A stretch of DNA of 44,095 nucleotides from the NCBI GenBank assembly GCA_016192995.1, contig JACPTB010000012.1, forward strand, positions 1-44,095. The letters run 5' to 3'. The DNA comes from Candidatus Woesearchaeota archaeon (GTDB taxonomy: Archaea > Nanobdellota > Nanobdellia > Woesearchaeales > DSVV01). This document shows, one piece after another, positions 32,383 to 40,201 of this stretch. Each line of letters begins with the position of its first letter. The stretch's first letter is position 1. The position numbers and the translations under genes were made by a program. The notes beneath the pieces were generated by a model. It saw nothing but the letters and a program-made list of their open reading frames with translations, was not told the origin of the DNA and ran no database searches.

Positions 32383-32474
32383 AGCCTCTAGCGAGAGTCG
32401 AACTCGCGACCTGCGCTTAACTCGAGTAATAGCACTTATACGAGAGCGCCGCTCTACCACTGAGCCACAGAGGC
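32383..32474 (-). tRNA. tRNA-Thr (anticodon CGU) with 20-nt intron
   Basis: 92 nt. Acceptor GCCTCTG pairs with TAGAGGC (one G-U pair), discriminator U. D arm GCTC-AGTGGTA-GAGC and T arm GCGAG-TTCGACT-CTCGC are normal. Anticodon stem is GCGCT/AGCGC, and the loop CTCGTA...A is interrupted after position 37 by 20 bases (TAAGTGCTATTACTCGAGTT). Intron CTCGAG pairs with the anticodon region as expected for a bulge-helix-bulge. No encoded CCA. Removing the intron gives a 72-nt tRNA. Confidence 0.93.
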
Positions 32475-32494
32475 GTAAACGTAAAATGTATGAT

Positions 32495-32550
32495 TAACAA
32501 AGAGGAAATGCTTAAGGAATTATAGATCCTTAAGCATTTCCTCCTTGTTA
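32495..32550. terminator. 24-bp inverted repeat at the 3' end of the small Zn-ribbon gene
   Basis: Arms 32495-32518 and 32527-32550 are complementary except at one position, with an 8-base loop. On the minus strand it spans the last codons and stop of the 52-aa gene, upstream of tRNA-Thr. It may act as a terminator or a processing hairpin between the gene and the tRNA. No long T run follows, so classic intrinsic termination is not shown. Confidence 0.6.
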
Positions 32551-32678
32551 TTATGAAATTTGTGCTGGCATTCAAAACAAATAGCATGCTGTTTTCCTTG
32601 TTTATCTTTTAAGTACGTACCTACAATCTTATTCAGAAATGTTTCTTCCAATTTATTACTGCATATTTCGCATTTCAT
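32520..32678 (-). CDS. 52-aa zinc-ribbon protein
   Basis: 52 aa: it starts MKCEICSNKLEETFL and ends in KEEMLKDL. Two CxxC pairs (CEIC at 3-6 and CFEC at 34-37) make a compact zinc ribbon with a KIVGTYLKD strand between. Short archaeal proteins of this form are common and unassigned. A minus-strand TATA (CATATAAAT at about 32702-32710) lies 26 bases before the ATG, so the gene has its own leaderless promoter. Its 3' end lies in a 24-bp inverted repeat, and tRNA-Thr(CGU) follows 45 bases beyond its stop. Confidence 0.8.
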   Translation of the reverse strand: MKCEICSNKLEETFLNKIVGTYLKDKQGKQHAICFECQHKFHNNKEEMLKDL

Positions 32679-32700
32679 ATCCTTAAACTATTTTGAGAGG

Positions 32701-32764
32701 ATTTATATGTTTTGCTTAGAATAGTATTTCCTCAAATACTATTCTGAGCAAAACATTTATAAAT
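32701..32764. promoter_or_regulatory. Divergent promoters built around a 23-bp inverted repeat
   Basis: Arms 32707-32729 and 32734-32756 (ATGTTTTGCT...GTATTT and complement) match at 22 of 23 positions, with the loop CCTC. Each arm ends in a TATA box: minus for the Zn ribbon gene, plus (ATTTATAAAT at 32755-32764) for the gene at 32820. The plus transcript would have about a 30-base leader with GGTGAT as ribosome binding site. Confidence 0.65.
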
Positions 32765-32819
32765 ACCAATGTCTATAAAAATCAAAATTACTTAATAATC
32801 ATAATAAAAAGGTGATAGA

Positions 32820-33185
32820 ATGGCTGAACATTCAAGCAAAGAAGGATTAGCATTGGTATTGATAGTAGGTGTTGTCGCTGTAGTTAGTATGGTTATGATG
32901 GCAAAAGGCAATGCCACAGGATATACTGTTTATGGACGACAAACTGAAAATGTCATTAAACCACTACCAACAAAATCATATGATGATTATGAAAAACCAT
33001 CATTATATTCTGATGAGGAAATGACAACACGATACGCTGACTGTATGAGTTATATTAATAATGAAGCATATTGCGCATGCAAAAGTAAAGGATTAGGTGA
33101 CTGTAAAGATCTTTTTGAAGTAACTAATAGTGGTGGAATAAACCAACCTAATGAAGATCCTAGATATGTTACAAGATATGAATAA
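32820..33185 (+). CDS. Small membrane-anchored hypothetical protein
   Basis: 121 aa. Membrane segment ALVLIVGVVAVVSMVMMAKG lies at residues 11-30. An outside domain with four Cys follows (ADCMSYINNEAYCACKSKGLGDCKDLF), likely two disulfides, then a polar tail. The short positively inclined N terminus and hydrophobic stretch resemble archaeal pilin-like or signal-anchored proteins, but no clear class III cleavage site is present. The ribosome binding site is AAGGTGATAGA before the ATG. Not recognised. Confidence 0.65.
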   Translation: MAEHSSKEGLALVLIVGVVAVVSMVMMAKGNATGYTVYGRQTENVIKPLPTKSYDDYEKPSLYSDEEMTTRYADCMSYINNEAYCACKSKGLGDCKDLFEVTNSGGINQPNEDPRYVTRYE

Positions 33186-33253
33186 GAATTTTTTATTTTT
33201 TCCTTTATTTCTATAAGATATCTTTTTAAATTAAACCTTATTTGTCTTTAGTT

Positions 33254-34279
33254 ATGACTCCAGACTTGCACAGATTGCTAGTTACAACTGAGGAAATCTA
33301 TCTAGCTCATTTCTCTCCCACAACCTGCTTTGAACGAGCAATTTTCTTTAGTTGGGGATGCAGTATAGGTGATTGCACGTTCTGCTATATGAGTACACAA
33401 CCAGATTCTAAAAAACCTGTTGAAACTAAACGTTCTTATGCCTCTATATTTGCTGAATTTATTCTAAGCAAACAATTAGGTTGGGAGATTGGATTTTTTA
33501 CCGGAGGAATAGGAGTATTTACTCCTGATGAAGTTGAGTTTATGTTAAAAGTTGCAGTTCAGATTATTGGTGATAAACTCTGGCTCTCTGTTGGACCTTT
33601 ATCAAAACCTTTGCTTATCAGATATTTGCCTTATATTAAAGGCGTTGTTGGATCGACCGAGACTATTAATCCAATTCTTCATAAACAAGTATGTCCTTCA
33701 AAACCATTAGAACCTTATCAAAATATGTTTGTTGCTGCTAATGAGTTAGGTTTGAAAAAAGCGATGACTTTTATTGTTGGGATGGGTGAATCACGCAATG
33801 ATATGGTGTTACTTAAAGAATTTATTATCAAATATAAGATTGATAAAATTCATATATATGGTTTAATTCCACAAAAAGGAACGCCTTTTCAACATAGTCC
33901 TCCACCAACTGCTGAAGAACAAGCATGGTGGATTGCTCAACTAAGGATGAGTTTTCCTCATTTAGATATTCAATGTGGCATATGGAAGGATAGAGTCGAT
34001 AGAATACCATTATTATTAAAAGCTGGAGCTAATTCCATCAGCAAGTTTCCTGCATTAAAAGAGTTTGGGAAACAAACTGCTATTAGTCTTGAAGAAGGAT
34101 GCAAACTTGCTGGTCGAGAAATGATCGGAACGTTGACCAAGCTGCCTTATTGCAATTGGGAGCAAGAAGTTACTCGATTAGATATTGATGAGGAGCTGAA
34201 AAAAGATATTTTAGATAAATTATTATTCTATTTAGAAGAAATGGGTGGAGAAAAATGTTTGATCCAAATAAAGCAGTGA
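33254..34279 (+). CDS. Radical SAM protein with atypical CX4CX2C cluster motif
   Basis: 341 aa from the ATG at 33254, chosen because a TATA-like TTTTTAAATTAAAC lies about 26 bases upstream. The cluster motif is GCSIGDCTFCYM near residues 38-49, with four residues between the first two Cys (canonical radical SAM has three). Later motifs fit a biotin-synthase-like TIM barrel: GFFTGGIGVF, VGSTETINP, GLKKAMTFIVGMGES, IYGLIPQKGTPF. Substrate unknown. Its 3' end overlaps nadE by 25 bases, so the two are co-translated, which may hint at a link to cofactor metabolism. Confidence 0.8.
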   Translation: MTPDLHRLLVTTEEIYLAHFSPTTCFERAIFFSWGCSIGDCTFCYMSTQPDSKKPVETKRSYASIFAEFILSKQLGWEIGFFTGGIGVFTPDEVEFMLKVAVQIIGDKLWLSVGPLSKPLLIRYLPYIKGVVGSTETINPILHKQVCPSKPLEPYQNMFVAANELGLKKAMTFIVGMGESRNDMVLLKEFIIKYKIDKIHIYGLIPQKGTPFQHSPPPTAEEQAWWIAQLRMSFPHLDIQCGIWKDRVDRIPLLLKAGANSISKFPALKEFGKQTAISLEEGCKLAGREMIGTLTKLPYCNWEQEVTRLDIDEELKKDILDKLLFYLEEMGGEKCLIQIKQ

Positions 34280-34965
34280 ATAATTTAGTTATGGAATTGA
34301 AGAATTTTTTTAAGTTTCGTGGGTTTAGTGACGCAGTTATAGGATTAAGTGGTGGCGTTGATTCCAGTGTTACTTGCGCATTAGCTGTTAAAGCTCTTGG
34401 CAAAGAACATGTTACTGGTATTATTATGCCTGAACTTGGCGTAAGCAGCAAAGAAAGTGTTAATGATGCACAACAAGTAGCTGGGCAATTAGGAATTAAA
34501 GTATTGTATCAACCGATTAATGATATTCTTAAGAGTTATCAATTACCGTTTTGTTTGAATAAGATTGCTCAGATGAATTTGAAAGCTCGTGTTAGAGCTA
34601 ATATTCTTTATGCTTATGCTAATACTCATGATGCTCTTGTATTAGGAACTGGCAATAAAACTGAAATTCTTATGGGATATGCAACTAAGTATGGCGATGC
34701 TGCCTGTGATGTATTGCCTATTGGCAGTTTGTATAAAATTCAGGTTTGGGAAATTGCTCGGCTGTTAGGAATACCTTTGCAGATTATTCGGAAGAAACCT
34801 TCTGCTGAATTATATCAAGGACAATTTGATGAAGATGAATTAGGGTATAGTTATCAAGAATTAGATCATTTCTTAATTGAAGGACCTGTTCCGTTGGAAA
34901 TTGCTAATAGGATTGATAGGAATAAACATAAGAGTGAAAGTGTGCCTATTCTGAAATTTGATTAA
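34255..34965 (+). CDS. nadE: NH3-dependent NAD+ synthetase
   Basis: 236 aa. The PP-loop SGGVDSS lies at residues 31-37. GTGNKTEILMGYATKYGD near 138-155 and RKKPSAELYQGQFDEDELG near 180-198 are the NadE hallmarks. There is no glutaminase domain, so ammonia is the expected nitrogen donor. It amidates nicotinate adenine dinucleotide to NAD+. Its start lies 25 bases inside the radical SAM gene. nadX (39394-40167) is another NAD-pathway gene nearby, but other pathway genes are not in the window. Confidence 0.95.
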   Translation: MFDPNKAVNNLVMELKNFFKFRGFSDAVIGLSGGVDSSVTCALAVKALGKEHVTGIIMPELGVSSKESVNDAQQVAGQLGIKVLYQPINDILKSYQLPFCLNKIAQMNLKARVRANILYAYANTHDALVLGTGNKTEILMGYATKYGDAACDVLPIGSLYKIQVWEIARLLGIPLQIIRKKPSAELYQGQFDEDELGYSYQELDHFLIEGPVPLEIANRIDRNKHKSESVPILKFD

Positions 34966-35020
34966 AAAGTATTCTTGCTATTGTTTATATTAAAAAAGAA
35001 TTAATAAAAGGGAAAAGAAA

Positions 35021-35776
35021 TTATTGCACATACACATAATCTAAAAGTACGACATCTGTTTGTTTTGTTGGCGTATTTACTTTCTTAATATCTTTTATTA
35101 TAAAAAACAAGTCAAACGGTTCAGGTACATACATATCATTAACGGACATCGCAGCTTTCTGCTTTCCATTTAAATCTAATAAAGGAAGCTCAAATTCACC
35201 AGATTCTGTTTTAATTTTTTTAGTTTTCAAGAATGTAATTACATGAGTGCTACCATAAGGTTTGAAAACAATTTGCTCATTTTTACTTAACCATTGATTA
35301 CCATGCTTCAATTTTGCATTGCAAGATCTCTTTAATGGATCTACCAAAGGAACAATATAACGAATATTGATAACATTAAAATTCTGTGATTCAGATGATA
35401 ATTGATTTATTTTATGGATAGTAAAAACAAGATGAGGATAATCTATGCTTTCTCCCTCCATTACCCAGAATTCTTCTCCTCCGTTAATTGACAACTTTGC
35501 AGAACTGATATTCGGATTACCTTCGGTGAAACCTTGCTTAACTTCAAAAAGTTTAATTGTATAAGTTTCCCCTATAGTTTTGACTATTAATTCATCTCCA
35601 ATGCTTAACCAATTGTTATCATTTAACTCTAAAGTCTTCAAACAACGCGCCTTATATCCTTGACCTGCAACATCATTAGATGTTTGCACACTATTTACAT
35701 CCATCACTACATACCCAACTGCTAAAACTGCTAAAATAAGAAATACTAATAACTCTTTTGATAATGGTTTACCCAT
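35021..35776 (-). CDS. Exported hypothetical protein A (duplicated signal cassette)
   Basis: 251 aa from ATG 35776. A GTG at 35800 would start inside the hairpin that holds the ribosome binding site, so it is rejected. The N terminus MGKPLSKELLVFLILAVLAV continues GYVVMDVNSVQTSNDVAG, a signal peptide or anchor. The body has two similar halves, each with a Cys and a beta-rich pattern (KTLELNDNNWLSIGDELIVK, then NAKLKHGNQWLSKNEQIVFK), so it is an internal duplication. The N-terminal 38 residues nearly match protein B (37365-38276) but the bodies differ. Probably a cell-surface protein. Confidence 0.7.
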   Translation of the reverse strand: MGKPLSKELLVFLILAVLAVGYVVMDVNSVQTSNDVAGQGYKARCLKTLELNDNNWLSIGDELIVKTIGETYTIKLFEVKQGFTEGNPNISSAKLSINGGEEFWVMEGESIDYPHLVFTIHKINQLSSESQNFNVINIRYIVPLVDPLKRSCNAKLKHGNQWLSKNEQIVFKPYGSTHVITFLKTKKIKTESGEFELPLLDLNGKQKAAMSVNDMYVPEPFDLFFIIKDIKKVNTPTKQTDVVLLDYVYVQ

Positions 35777-35866
35777 GATAACACCTCTTTTAGAGGTCAC
35801 TTGGATTTTAGTTATTTAAATATATATATATATATATATGAACATATAGTTTGTAGAATATGTTTT
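35664..35866 (-). repeat. Promoter/signal-peptide cassette, copy 1
   Basis: A 203-bp segment covering the promoter, leader, ribosome binding site and first 38 codons of protein A. It is almost identical to 38164-38364, in the same orientation 2,500 bases away. It includes a (TA)n run one unit longer than in the second copy. The few substitutions lie mostly in the signal-peptide codons. Confidence 0.92.
35783..35797 (-). promoter_or_regulatory. Hairpin sequestering the ribosome binding site
   Basis: On the minus strand ACCTCT-AAA-AGAGGT lies just before the ATG at 35776, with the Shine-Dalgarno AGAGGTG forming the 3' arm. The same hairpin occurs at 38283-38297 before protein B. Pairing would hide the ribosome binding site, so translation may depend on unfolding. 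Confidence 0.6.
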
Positions 35867-35933
35867 GTGAATGAAAACATTTATATAGTTAATATTATCA
35901 TAATAATATAATAATATTATCACGGTAATACTA

Positions 35934-37343
35934 ATGGAAAACAACACATTTTATGACAGGAAACAAGAACTTGCAATGTTAAAAAGCAAGTATGCTGCGT
36001 TGAAATCAGGAGAATTGCTTGTTATTTATGGGAGAAGAAGGGTAGGAAAGACTGAATTGATACGTCAATTTATTAAAAATGTACCTGAAAACAAGTTCTA
36101 TTTTTATGTTGATTTAGTGGAAAAACAAGGATTATTGGATTCCCTCTCTAAATCTGTCTATGAACAACTACAAGAAACAATGAGATTTGCGGATTTTAGT
36201 GATTTTTTAAGTTATATCCAAGCTAAATCTGACAATGGTTTTGTATTGGTACTTGATGAATTTCAAAGATTTCTTGAAGTTGCGCCAGAGTTTATAACAC
36301 AATTGCAAAATTATTGGGATCAACATTTGAAACAGAAAAAAATAATGATTGTTTTAGTCGGATCTTCAATTGGTATGATACATAAAATTACCAACAGCAA
36401 AACTGGCGCGTTATATGGGAGAGCAACGAGAATTAAAATATCTCCTTTTAAGTATGCAGATTTCAGGCTAATGTTTAAAGAATTATCTGAAGAAGAAAAG
36501 ATTATTCTGTTCTCAGTATTTGGAGGAACACCTTATTATTTAGAAAAAGTAAAAAAATTAGAAGGTGATGTATATGCTAAAATATCAGCATTATTGCTTA
36601 AGAAAGGAGCTGAACTATTTGAAGAACCGAAAAACTTGTTAGAATATGAGCAGGTTAGAATTCATGCCAAATATAATTCAATATTGCAAGCTGCGTCATC
36701 TGGGAAAGAAACAATTAAGGAAATTAATGATTTTACCGGCATACCCATAAATATCATGCCTGCTTACATAAACAAACTTGATGAACTGTTAGATTTGCTC
36801 ATGAAGAAAAATCCTGTTCTTGGCAAAGAAAGATTAGGGAGATATTGTGTCAGTGATAACTTTTTCAATTTTTGGTATAGATTTATCTTTCCAAACCAAA
36901 CCGCATTAAATCTAGGCAATTATACTTTAGTTCAAGACATTATAAAAGAAAATCTAAATTCATATGTTGGAAAAATGTTTGAAGAGATATGCAAAGAATT
37001 GCTCATTAGTTATCTTAATAAAAAAACAAATGGTTATACTCTTGACTTTCAAGATATCGGAACATGGTGGAACCGTTCAGGAGAAGAAATTGACCTTGTA
37101 GCCTACAATAACAAAACAAGAAAAATATTAGTTGGAGAAGTAAAATGGACTAATAAGCTTGTTGATGCCGAAGTATTAGATCAACTGATGAGAAAATCAA
37201 AAATGATTAATTTTAATGGTGAATATAAATTCTTGATTATATCAAAAAGTGGTTTTACTGATATATGCCTCAAAAAGATGAAAGAATTTAATGTTCTCTA
37301 CCTTGATTTAGAAGATATTGAAAAAATGTTTAATCAAATATAA
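35934..37343 (+). CDS. Archaeal AAA ATPase with C-terminal DUF234/nuclease-like domain
   Basis: 469 aa. It starts with FYDRKQELAMLKSKY, followed by Walker A YGRRRVGKTELI near residue 32, Walker B FVLVLDEFQRF near 105, and sensor VLVGSSIG near 140. A winged helix lies at about 245-300, and a DUF234-like C-terminal domain has WWNRSGEEIDLVAYNN and KILVGEVKW, a PD-(D/E)xK-like Glu-x-Asp/Glu-x-Lys pattern. This family is abundant in archaea and often mobile or virus-linked; its role is unclear. It lies between two copies of a 200-bp direct repeat. TATA is ATTTATATAG at 35880-35889. Confidence 0.85.
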   Translation: MENNTFYDRKQELAMLKSKYAALKSGELLVIYGRRRVGKTELIRQFIKNVPENKFYFYVDLVEKQGLLDSLSKSVYEQLQETMRFADFSDFLSYIQAKSDNGFVLVLDEFQRFLEVAPEFITQLQNYWDQHLKQKKIMIVLVGSSIGMIHKITNSKTGALYGRATRIKISPFKYADFRLMFKELSEEEKIILFSVFGGTPYYLEKVKKLEGDVYAKISALLLKKGAELFEEPKNLLEYEQVRIHAKYNSILQAASSGKETIKEINDFTGIPINIMPAYINKLDELLDLLMKKNPVLGKERLGRYCVSDNFFNFWYRFIFPNQTALNLGNYTLVQDIIKENLNSYVGKMFEEICKELLISYLNKKTNGYTLDFQDIGTWWNRSGEEIDLVAYNNKTRKILVGEVKWTNKLVDAEVLDQLMRKSKMINFNGEYKFLIISKSGFTDICLKKMKEFNVLYLDLEDIEKMFNQI

Positions 37344-37364
37344 AAAGAAAAAATTATTTTATCA

Positions 37365-38276
37365 TTAGTACTTGTATTTTATCACTAATGATTTTAGATC
37401 TTCTTTATCATATATCATTGAAGTCATATAGGTTTTAATTTCAATAAACCCATTACCTAAGTCATTTGTATGGTATTTTGTATTCTTAGGTTCTACATCT
37501 ACAATAATAGTGTCTTTATCATCACCATCATAATTTAAAAGCAGTATTTCTTGCTCGCCTTTTCCTGCGTTGAATATAATTTCTGATGATAATTGCGTGT
37601 CGACACTCCATCCACCAAGAACTAACGTCTTGCCTCCTAAAACATTAATCGGTTTTCCAGAGCCTGTTGATACAAATTTAATTCGATTTTTACTAATCAT
37701 TAATCTGAAACCCATATTACCTAACATAAAAGGAGTTACTTTGTTCATAGTAAACTTTTGATTGTTATATTGATTTCCATAGGTAAAATCTTTAAAATCA
37801 ACTTTGCTGTTTGATAAATCAATATTACCTATTTGAAGTAAATGCGCATTATTTTGCTTGTCAAGAACTATGAAATATCCACCGGTGCATGCTAACACAT
37901 TAGCATTTTCTTTTTGACCATCACATACTTCTCCTTCTAAATAAACAAGTTCATCAATATGTGAATTTTCACTAACTGGAGCATCTGTTCCATAATACAC
38001 TGGTTCATTCAACCCATTATTTGAACAGTCCACACAATTTTCGTCTGCTGCAAAAGGAATGGTAACTTCTTGACCATCGCTATTGGTAAATACTAACTCT
38101 GCTGATACTCCGCCAGTAACAACATGAAGCTCACCATATTTTGCTGGCTGTTGATATGCCTCTCCTGCAACATCATTAGATGTTTGCACACTATTCACAT
38201 CCATCACTACATACCCAACTGCTAAAATTGTCATAACAAGAAATACTAATAACTCTTTTGATAATGGTTTACCCAT
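37365..38276 (-). CDS. Exported hypothetical protein B (duplicated signal cassette)
   Basis: 303 aa from ATG 38276. The N terminus MGKPLSKELLVFLVMTILAV, then GYVVMDVNSVQTSNDVAG, is shared with protein A. The rest is beta-rich (GELHVVTGGVSAELVFTNSD, GYFIVLDKQNNAHLLQIGNI) with Cys pairs ENCVDC, VCDGQ and ACTGG that may form disulfides. There is no similarity to the body of protein A. Likely secreted or surface-anchored; function unknown. It converges with the DUF234 ATPase gene (21-base gap). Confidence 0.68.
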   Translation of the reverse strand: MGKPLSKELLVFLVMTILAVGYVVMDVNSVQTSNDVAGEAYQQPAKYGELHVVTGGVSAELVFTNSDGQEVTIPFAADENCVDCSNNGLNEPVYYGTDAPVSENSHIDELVYLEGEVCDGQKENANVLACTGGYFIVLDKQNNAHLLQIGNIDLSNSKVDFKDFTYGNQYNNQKFTMNKVTPFMLGNMGFRLMISKNRIKFVSTGSGKPINVLGGKTLVLGGWSVDTQLSSEIIFNAGKGEQEILLLNYDGDDKDTIIVDVEPKNTKYHTNDLGNGFIEIKTYMTSMIYDKEDLKSLVIKYKY

Positions 38277-38364
38277 GATAACACCTCTTTTAGAGGTCAC
38301 TTGGATTTTAGTTATTTAAATATATATATATATATATGAACATATAGTTTGTAGAATATGTTTT
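38164..38364 (-). repeat. Promoter/signal-peptide cassette, copy 2
   Basis: A 201-bp near-identical copy of 35664-35866, covering the promoter and first 38 codons of protein B. Similarity ends at TGTTTT on the upstream side and at the codons for the putative signal cleavage site on the other. Confidence 0.92.
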
Positions 38365-38461
38365 AAAATTTGATACAAATATTGGAAGCCGAAACATTTC
38401 CGATTTTGTCCAGTGTGAACTTTCGAATCAGGCTATAACCATCGAATTCTCAACTTTAAAG

Positions 38462-38507
38462 CCAGTGGACAGTTTTCCACTGGACATGGTGACGTAGGGT
38501 ATATAAA
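38462..38507 (+). promoter_or_regulatory. Operator-like inverted repeat and TATA box of the BRO-N gene
   Basis: CCAGTGGA (38462-38469) and TCCACTGG (38476-38483) form a perfect inverted repeat, followed by GTATATAAAG (about 38499-38508). A related GTCCAGTG occurs upstream near 38408. The gap 38365-38540 holds only this regulatory region. Confidence 0.55.
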
Positions 38508-38540
38508 GAGATTGTTATTTATTGTTTAAGGTGATTGTTT

Positions 38541-39386
38541 ATGAATCAAGAAAATGGCTTAATTGTATTTCAGGATAAAAAGATAAGAAGGATTTGGCAT
38601 AACAACCAATGGTTTTTCTCAGTCATTGACGTAATTGAAGTACTTACTGATAGTACAAATCCAAGAAATTATTGGAGCATGCTGAAAAAGAGAGAACTAG
38701 AATACCAAGTTGAGTTGTCCACATTTTGTGTACAACTGAAATTAACCTCCATAGATGGCAAATTATATGAAACAGATTGTGCAAACACAAAGGCATTATT
38801 CAGAATCATTCAGTCAATACCTTCTAAAAAAGCAGAGCCTTTCAAACAATGGCTAGCGCAAGTAGGCTATGAAAGAGTTGAAGAAATTGAAAATCCTGAA
38901 CTTGGACAAGATAGAATCAAACAATATTATGAAATGAAAGGTTATCCTGAAAATTGGATTGACAAGAGATTAAGAGGCATTGCTATTAGGCAGGATTTAA
39001 CTGATGAATGGAAAAAGCGTGGTGTTGAAGAAGGAAAAGAGTTTGCAATTCTTACTAACGAAATCACTAAAGCTACATTTGGAAAAACAGTTAAGGAATA
39101 TAAAGAATTCAAACAAGTAAATAAACTAAATCAAAATCTTCGTGACCACATGACTGATTGGGAGCTAATATTTACTATGCTTGGAGAAAAAGCAACTACT
39201 GACATTGCTAAAACAAGAGATACTCAAGGTTTTGAAGAAAATAAAAGCGCTGCTAAAAGAGGCGGACAAATAGCGCATAATACAAGAATGGAATTAGAAG
39301 AAGAAACAGGTACATCAGTTATTTCAAAGGATAATTTCTTAGGATTCACTAAACAGAAAAAGTTAGAAGAGAAGAAGAAAAGATGA
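38541..39386 (+). CDS. BRO-N domain protein (DinD/antirepressor-like)
   Basis: 281 aa from ATG 38541, preceded by AAGGTGAT at the right spacing. The BRO-N region lies at about residues 5-110 (IRRIWHNNQWFFSVIDVIEV, STNPRNYWSMLKKR, FRIIQSIPSKKAEPFKQWLA). The C-terminal part (YEMKGYPENWIDKRLRGIAI, then RGGQIAHNTRMELEEETG and SKDNF) matches DNA-damage-inducible protein D/antirepressor-type proteins. BRO-N proteins are common in viruses and mobile DNA and bind nucleic acid. With the DUF234 ATPase next door it supports an accessory region. Confidence 0.83.
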   Translation: MNQENGLIVFQDKKIRRIWHNNQWFFSVIDVIEVLTDSTNPRNYWSMLKKRELEYQVELSTFCVQLKLTSIDGKLYETDCANTKALFRIIQSIPSKKAEPFKQWLAQVGYERVEEIENPELGQDRIKQYYEMKGYPENWIDKRLRGIAIRQDLTDEWKKRGVEEGKEFAILTNEITKATFGKTVKEYKEFKQVNKLNQNLRDHMTDWELIFTMLGEKATTDIAKTRDTQGFEENKSAAKRGGQIAHNTRMELEEETGTSVISKDNFLGFTKQKKLEEKKKR

Positions 39387-39393
39387 AAAATGA

Positions 39394-40167
39394 TTATTTG
39401 TTAATTAGTTCCTTTATCTTCTGTAACGCCGACAAGCACGCTAAATAACTTGTTTTTGGATTGTTGGGAGATGGAATATTTTCTATTTTGAAATAGGCTT
39501 TGCCAAAATCACCTTCGATAAATATTTCATGCTGATTTGTTTTAATTTCAGGATCAACTATAATTTTCACGGTGATTTTGTTTTGATCTTTGGCAGCCAA
39601 TGCAATCCTCGCAGCAATATTAATATTTTGAGGGTATTTTTTAATTGCATCTTCAACATTTCCTTCAAAAATAATTTGTTTCTGTTTGATATTGCCAAGA
39701 GCAAGACTTTTAGGAGATTTAGTTGTTTGCAGCGTGATTTTGTTAATGTGGTCATATGCTGCTTCAATCAAATCAATACCTCCTATCGCACCAGATGGTA
39801 AATAGATCTTAACTCCTTTTGTTTTTAGATATTCATATACTTTTAAACAATCAATTAATCCGCCGATTGACATAATCATCACTTTTTTTTGGTATTGTTT
39901 TTGATTGTTTAATTCCGTGAGAAGATCGCCAACAACTAACGGATGCGCTGCTTCTATAATAACGTCAACGTTGCTAATTAATTCTCGTAATGACCATGCT
40001 ATCATTACTTTTATTCTTTTTTGCTCTAATTTTGAGATCGCATTACCGTCTTTATCGAAAACAAACAAAACAATTTTTTCAGATTTGTTAAGTTCATTAC
40101 AGAGAAAACTACCTATATTCCCAACCCCTATGATTCCTATTTTAGTAAGATTTGATGTTTGAGCCAT
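39394..40167 (-). CDS. nadX: L-aspartate dehydrogenase (NadX-like)
   Basis: 257 aa. The Rossmann start IGIIGVGNIGSFLCNEL is followed by EAAHPLVVGDLL, IMSIGGLID and LPSGAIGGIDLIEAA, the substrate region of aspartate dehydrogenase (His/Gly-rich loop), and NINIAARIALAA. The enzyme makes iminoaspartate for quinolinate and NAD synthesis, replacing NadB. NadE is encoded 4.4 kb away; NadA and NadC are not seen. A TATA-like TAATATATTC lies about 25 bases upstream. It converges with the BRO-N gene, seven bases apart. Confidence 0.9.
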   Translation of the reverse strand: MAQTSNLTKIGIIGVGNIGSFLCNELNKSEKIVLFVFDKDGNAISKLEQKRIKVMIAWSLRELISNVDVIIEAAHPLVVGDLLTELNNQKQYQKKVMIMSIGGLIDCLKVYEYLKTKGVKIYLPSGAIGGIDLIEAAYDHINKITLQTTKSPKSLALGNIKQKQIIFEGNVEDAIKKYPQNINIAARIALAAKDQNKITVKIIVDPEIKTNQHEIFIEGDFGKAYFKIENIPSPNNPKTSYLACLSALQKIKELINK

Positions 40168-40201
40168 ACCAAAGACAAGAAAAAAAGAATATATTAAAAA
40201 T

